DNA from: G965216905 sp965216905
Lineage (GTDB): Bacteria > Actinomycetota > Acidimicrobiia > Spongiisociales > ZC4RG35
Reading direction: 5' to 3'
NCBI GenBank assembly: GCA_965216905.1
Contig: OZ244213.1
Location: 2,790,001 to 2,854,000 of the forward strand
Length of the DNA stretch: 64,000 nucleotides
Shown one piece after another: positions 62,001-64,000 of the stretch (positions within the stretch are counted from its first letter, which is position 1; every line of letters starts with the position of its first letter). The position numbers and the translations under genes were made by a program. The notes beneath the pieces were generated by a model. The model was not told the DNA's origin. It worked only from the letters and a program-made list of their open reading frames with translations, and made no database searches.

Positions 62001-62263
62001 ACCCGATACCCCCGCATCGTCCAGTACCGGGGAACGACGTCCTTGATGATCCCGGCCAGGATGTGTCCGTAGTGCGGGTTGCCATTGGCGAACGGTGGCC
62101 CGTCGTAGAACACGTAGCGGCGATCCTCCGGGCGCATCTCGACCGAGGTGACAAAGGCGCCGATTCGATCCCACCGGTCGAGTACCTCCTCCTCCATGGC
62201 GGGGAGGTCGACCTGAGGGTCGACCCGCTTGAACGGCGGCTCTGATGCGGAAGGGGTGCTCAT
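59081..62263 (-). CDS. ileS: Isoleucyl-tRNA synthetase (IleRS)
   Basis: The protein has 1,060 residues. Class I motifs: GNPHYGHILAGIIKD (HIGH type, HYGH) and GRKMSKSLRNYPDP (KMSKS). The CP1 editing region and an anticodon-binding domain are present. It also has Cys-rich segments (CDSCDEAVC, CTDCDGTMH) that may bind zinc. It charges tRNA-Ile. Start is the ATG at 62263; an earlier frame would only read through the leader. Two small palindromes lie in the leader. Confidence 0.94.
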   Translation of the reverse strand: MSTPSASEPPFKRVDPQVDLPAMEEEVLDRWDRIGAFVTSVEMRPEDRRYVFYDGPPFANGNPHYGHILAGIIKDVVPRYWTMRGYRVERRFGWDTHGLPVEMEVEKALGISGPRQISEYGVDRFNEACRALVENTAEGWESMVRRMGRWVDMENDYKTMDVDFMESVWWVFAQLWDKGLIYKDFKVLPYSWGATTPLSNFEANLDYRDVDDPSITLKLAVVEGNETVPAGDFLVVWTTTPWTLPGNLAVAVGEDVPYARVSVGGEHWWVAEDLVSDLPVDGDMVATAAGSSLLGVSYRPPFDFFGEERDRGAFRVITSTDVTTDEGTGLVHMAPAYGEADFLALQAAGLHVLVDPVDAEGRFTDQVPPVAGQNIKDADKTLTRLLKEAGVLIHHGQIRHSYPFCYRTGTPLIYKAIPTWFVRVEGMRDRMVELNDDIHWVPEYVGDRRFGNWLEGARDWAISRNRYWGSCIPVWECDSCDEAVCVGSLDELERRAGVRPDDIHKHVVDPITWPCTDCDGTMHRVPEVLDCWFESGSMPYAQIHYPFENRDVFEETYPAQFIAEGLDQTRGWFYTLHVLATALFEQPSFRNCVVNGMILAEDGRKMSKSLRNYPDPMEVFGTHGADAVRAFLVNSPVLRAEPLRFSEDGVRNVVRTVLLPLWNTYSFFTTYAEADGIDLADIRSAPPVSERPEIDRWILSVLQSLVAEVNRQMEGYYLYAVVPPTLAFIDDLTNWYVRRSRRRFWAARSGEGNDHDKLAAFATLYEVLTTFVKVLAPVLPFITERIYWGLVANLDESAPASVHHCDFPKADALLIDGPLETHIAAIRTIVGLGRALRKQHGLRVRQPLRSVSVLSHDQSIADAVRSHGELIAEELNVRSVEIEADETHLVELSAKCDFRALGSRLGPKMREVAAAVAALDGAEVAEALDRGWLEVGGERIEASELVIDRTPRDGMVVQSEGGLGVALDVTLDEGLVAEGLAREVVSRVQAHRRHLDLAVTDRIDLRWQTADPGLAAAIEAHADIIAAEVLAVSIRQSADESLVAMDPIEGAELSIGIAPV

Positions 62264-62293
62264 CGAGGCTGTGATGGTAACGAGGACGCTCGA

Positions 62294-62326
62294 GGCTTCA
62301 GAAGCCCATTTCGGCCTCCCGGAGGC
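62294..62326 (-). promoter_or_regulatory. Two palindromes in the ileS leader
   Basis: GGCTTCAGAAGCC (62294-62306) and GCCTCCCGGAGGC (62314-62326) are perfect inverted repeats with one-base centres, eight bases apart. They lie about 30 bases upstream of the ileS ATG. I looked for a T-box but found no clear specifier or T-box sequence. They may form leader hairpins or bind a regulator. Confidence 0.35.
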
Positions 62327-62380
62327 TCTGATATGGCCGCGATCAGAGTAAGGTTTCGGCCCGCCCGTGGAGGTGACAAC

Positions 62381-62752
62381 GTGCCGAAGAGGATGGCGGC
62401 CAAAAAGCTCAAGCGCTTCAAGTCCAAGCTCGAAGACGAGCGGCAGCGTCTCGCCGATCTGATCGCCGAGCACGAGCGCGAGATGGAGGAGGCGCGAGCG
62501 ACCGAGACGTCGTCGGATCGGAGCTCCGACCCCGGGAGTGCCGACGCCGGATCCCTCAAGTTCGAGTACGAGAAGGAACTCTCCCTGGAGCGCAACGCCG
62601 CCGATCTGCTCAACAAGGTAGAGCAGGCCCTCAGACGGGTCGAGGCAGGCACCTATGGCTTCTGCGAGTCCTGCGGCGAGCCCATCCCCGAAGCCCGTCT
62701 CGAGGTTCTGCCCTACGCCAGCACGTGCGTCACCTGCGCATCTCGACGCTGA
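62381..62752 (+). CDS. TraR/DksA-type zinc-finger protein
   Basis: The protein has 123 residues. An N-terminal coiled coil (FKSKLEDERQRLADLIAEHE) is followed by an acidic Ser/Asp-rich middle and a C4 zinc finger near the C-terminus (CESCGEPIPEARLEVLP then CVTC). Such proteins bind RNA polymerase in the manner of DksA, though actinobacterial ones are less studied. Start is GTG at 62381 after GGAGGTGACAAC. It is divergent from ileS and is followed by lspA after one base. Confidence 0.88.
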   Translation: MPKRMAAKKLKRFKSKLEDERQRLADLIAEHEREMEEARATETSSDRSSDPGSADAGSLKFEYEKELSLERNAADLLNKVEQALRRVEAGTYGFCESCGEPIPEARLEVLPYASTCVTCASRR

Positions 62753-62753
62753 C

Positions 62754-63266
62754 GTGAGCGCTCGGCTGCGGGAACGCCCGCTGCTCGGCCTCGGCGTCGC
62801 CGCGGCGGTCGTCATCGCCGATCAGGTGACGAAATGGATCTCGGTGACGCGTTTCGCCGAGGATCCGGTGACGGTGGTGCCCGGCTGGCTGTGGTTCACC
62901 TTCACGGAGAACCCCGGGGCGGCCTTCTCGTTCTTCCAAGGAGCCGGCCCGGTGTTGGGTGTGGTGGCGGCGGTGGCGGCGGTGGTGATAATCCTCGCCC
63001 TCCGGTACCCGCGTCCCAGGTGGGAGGCGGTGGCCTTCGGACTCATCTTGGGCGGTGCCCTCGGCAATCTGACGGATCGAATCCTCCGGGGAGACGGACT
63101 GCTCGATGGGCATGTGGTCGATTGGATTCGAGTGCCGGACTTCCCCGTGTTCAACGTGGCCGACTCTGCCGTCACCGTGGCCGTCGTGCTCCTGCTGGTG
63201 CTCGCCTGGAAGCAGCCGGCAGGCGAGCCGACTCCGGCCGACGGCGTGACGAGCACCGGTCGGTGA
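62754..63266 (+). CDS. lspA: Lipoprotein signal peptidase LspA
   Basis: The protein has 170 residues and four TM segments. Family motifs: IADQVTKW, ENPGAAFSFFQG, the first catalytic Asp in GGALGNLTDRI and the second in FNVADSAVTV. It cleaves lipoprotein signal peptides after lipid attachment. The GTG start lies two bases past the TraR-type stop. It is followed by the rluD-type gene after three bases. Confidence 0.93.
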   Translation: MSARLRERPLLGLGVAAAVVIADQVTKWISVTRFAEDPVTVVPGWLWFTFTENPGAAFSFFQGAGPVLGVVAAVAAVVIILALRYPRPRWEAVAFGLILGGALGNLTDRILRGDGLLDGHVVDWIRVPDFPVFNVADSAVTVAVVLLLVLAWKQPAGEPTPADGVTSTGR

Positions 63267-63269
63267 CCA

Positions 63270-64000
63270 GTGAGTGATCCGGTGAGTGACCCGGTGAGTG
63301 ACCCGGCCGGCGTCGGGGAGAAGCCCGTGTCGATTCTCGTACCGGATGACCTGGCCGGCGAGCGGGCGGACCGCATCGTGGCCAAGCTCGGCAACCTCAG
63401 CCGAGCCGAGGCTCGTCGACTGTTCGAGCGGGAGCGGGTGGTCTGCGACGGGCAGGCGGTCGGCCGGCGGCAGCGGCTCCCGGCCGGCGCCCGCATCCAG
63501 TTCCAGCCCTTCGCAGCGGTCGACATCCTGGTGCCCACCGAGGTTGCGTTCGAAGTCGTCTTCGAGGATGACGCGCTGATCGTCGTCGACAAGCCACCGC
63601 GGTTGACCGTCCACCCCGGGGCGGCGACCCGGTCGCCCACGCTGGCTGCCGGACTGTTGCATCGCTACCCCGACCTTCGCGGTGTCGGTGAACAGGATCG
63701 CTGGGGAATCGTGCACCGACTCGACCGCGACACGAGCGGCCTCATGGTCGTGGCCCGGACGTCGGACGCCCACGAGGCGTTGACGTCGGCGATCCGGAAG
63801 CGGGCGGTCGATCGGCGGTACGTGGCGCTGGTCGATGGGCTGTTCGAGACGCCGCTGGGGACGATCGACGCCCCGATCGGAACGGACCCCGCTCGTCCCA
63901 CGCGACGCATCGTGCGAGCCGGAGGTCGCCCCGCCCGAACCCATTACGAGCGATTGTCGGAGTGGTCCGAGGCGTCCGCCACGCTGCTGTCGGTTCGGCT
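63270..64000 (+). CDS. RluA/RluD-family pseudouridine synthase (partial, C-terminus off window)
   Basis: The visible part has 243 codons. An N-terminal S4-like domain (SRAEARRLFERERVVCDG) precedes a pseudouridine synthase domain with the catalytic Asp in GIVHRLDRDTSGLMVVARTS. It probably acts on 23S rRNA, as RluD does. The start is one of three GTG codons in a 12-base repeat (GTGAGTGATCCG, GTGAGTGACCCG, GTGAGTGACCCG; 63270, 63282, 63294). The lspA-rluD order is common. Confidence 0.9.
   Translation, partial: MSDPVSDPVSDPAGVGEKPVSILVPDDLAGERADRIVAKLGNLSRAEARRLFERERVVCDGQAVGRRQRLPAGARIQFQPFAAVDILVPTEVAFEVVFEDDALIVVDKPPRLTVHPGAATRSPTLAAGLLHRYPDLRGVGEQDRWGIVHRLDRDTSGLMVVARTSDAHEALTSAIRKRAVDRRYVALVDGLFETPLGTIDAPIGTDPARPTRRIVRAGGRPARTHYERLSEWSEASATLLSVR

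Noticed and set aside
62264..62380. T-box riboswitch upstream of ileS
   Set aside because: No T-box sequence or specifier loop could be recognised in the leader.

Overview
The window looks like chromosomal DNA from a high-GC actinomycete, most plausibly of the Acidimicrobiia (placement is inference). Supporting signs are a division/cell-wall (dcw) cluster with MraZ, SepF, YggT and a Wag31-type DivIVA but no FtsA, a MurE with the DNPR motif of meso-diaminopimelate ligases, F420/deazaflavin-type enzymes, a mycothiol-type maleylpyruvate isomerase fold, and frequent GTG/TTG starts. No rRNA, tRNA or CRISPR array was recognised.

Region by region: 1-4279 (minus) is a TgpA transglutaminase / DUF58 / MoxR ATPase operon cut by the left edge. 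4743-9510 (plus) holds an unknown protein, an HNH nuclease, an MFS transporter, a lipoprotein, an OsmC-like protein, a DinB-fold protein and a VOC protein, mostly overlapping. 9542-26725 is an accessory region of small regulator-plus-enzyme pairs: ArsR/dienelactone hydrolase, HxlR/esterase, three TetR units, and WYL/epoxide hydrolase. Several of these share a short divergent intergenic region with clear inverted repeats. 27059-29081 encodes a membrane protein, a cupredoxin and a secreted-repeat lipoprotein. 29582-33577 is bounded by inverted ends carrying TGTCAGTGG repeats, like the ends of an IS21-type element, but no intact transposase was found. It carries DoxX, an ECF41 sigma factor, DUF1059 and other small genes.

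33673-51403 is the dcw cluster: mraZ-rsmH-ftsL-ftsI-murE-mraY-murD-ftsW-murG-murC-murB-ftsQ-ftsZ-pgeF-yggS-sepF-yggT-divIVA. From murE to murB each gene overlaps the next by a few bases. murF is missing. A strong hairpin separates divIVA from a convergent minus-strand block (51510-58970) of an FtsX-like ABC exporter, a NarL-type two-component system, an ECF42 sigma factor with its DGPF (YCII-like) partner, and a broken secreted protein. The right end has ileS (minus) divergent from a TraR/DksA-type zinc-finger gene, lspA and an rluD-type gene cut by the edge.

Four genes are interrupted: two by in-frame TGA codons and two by single-base frameshifts. These may be real pseudogenes or sequence errors. 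The observations most worth following are the transposase-less cassette, the pair of divergent ECF41 promoters inside it, a 49-bp dyad repeat present three times, the missing murF, and a hairpin that pairs with the rsmH ribosome-binding site.
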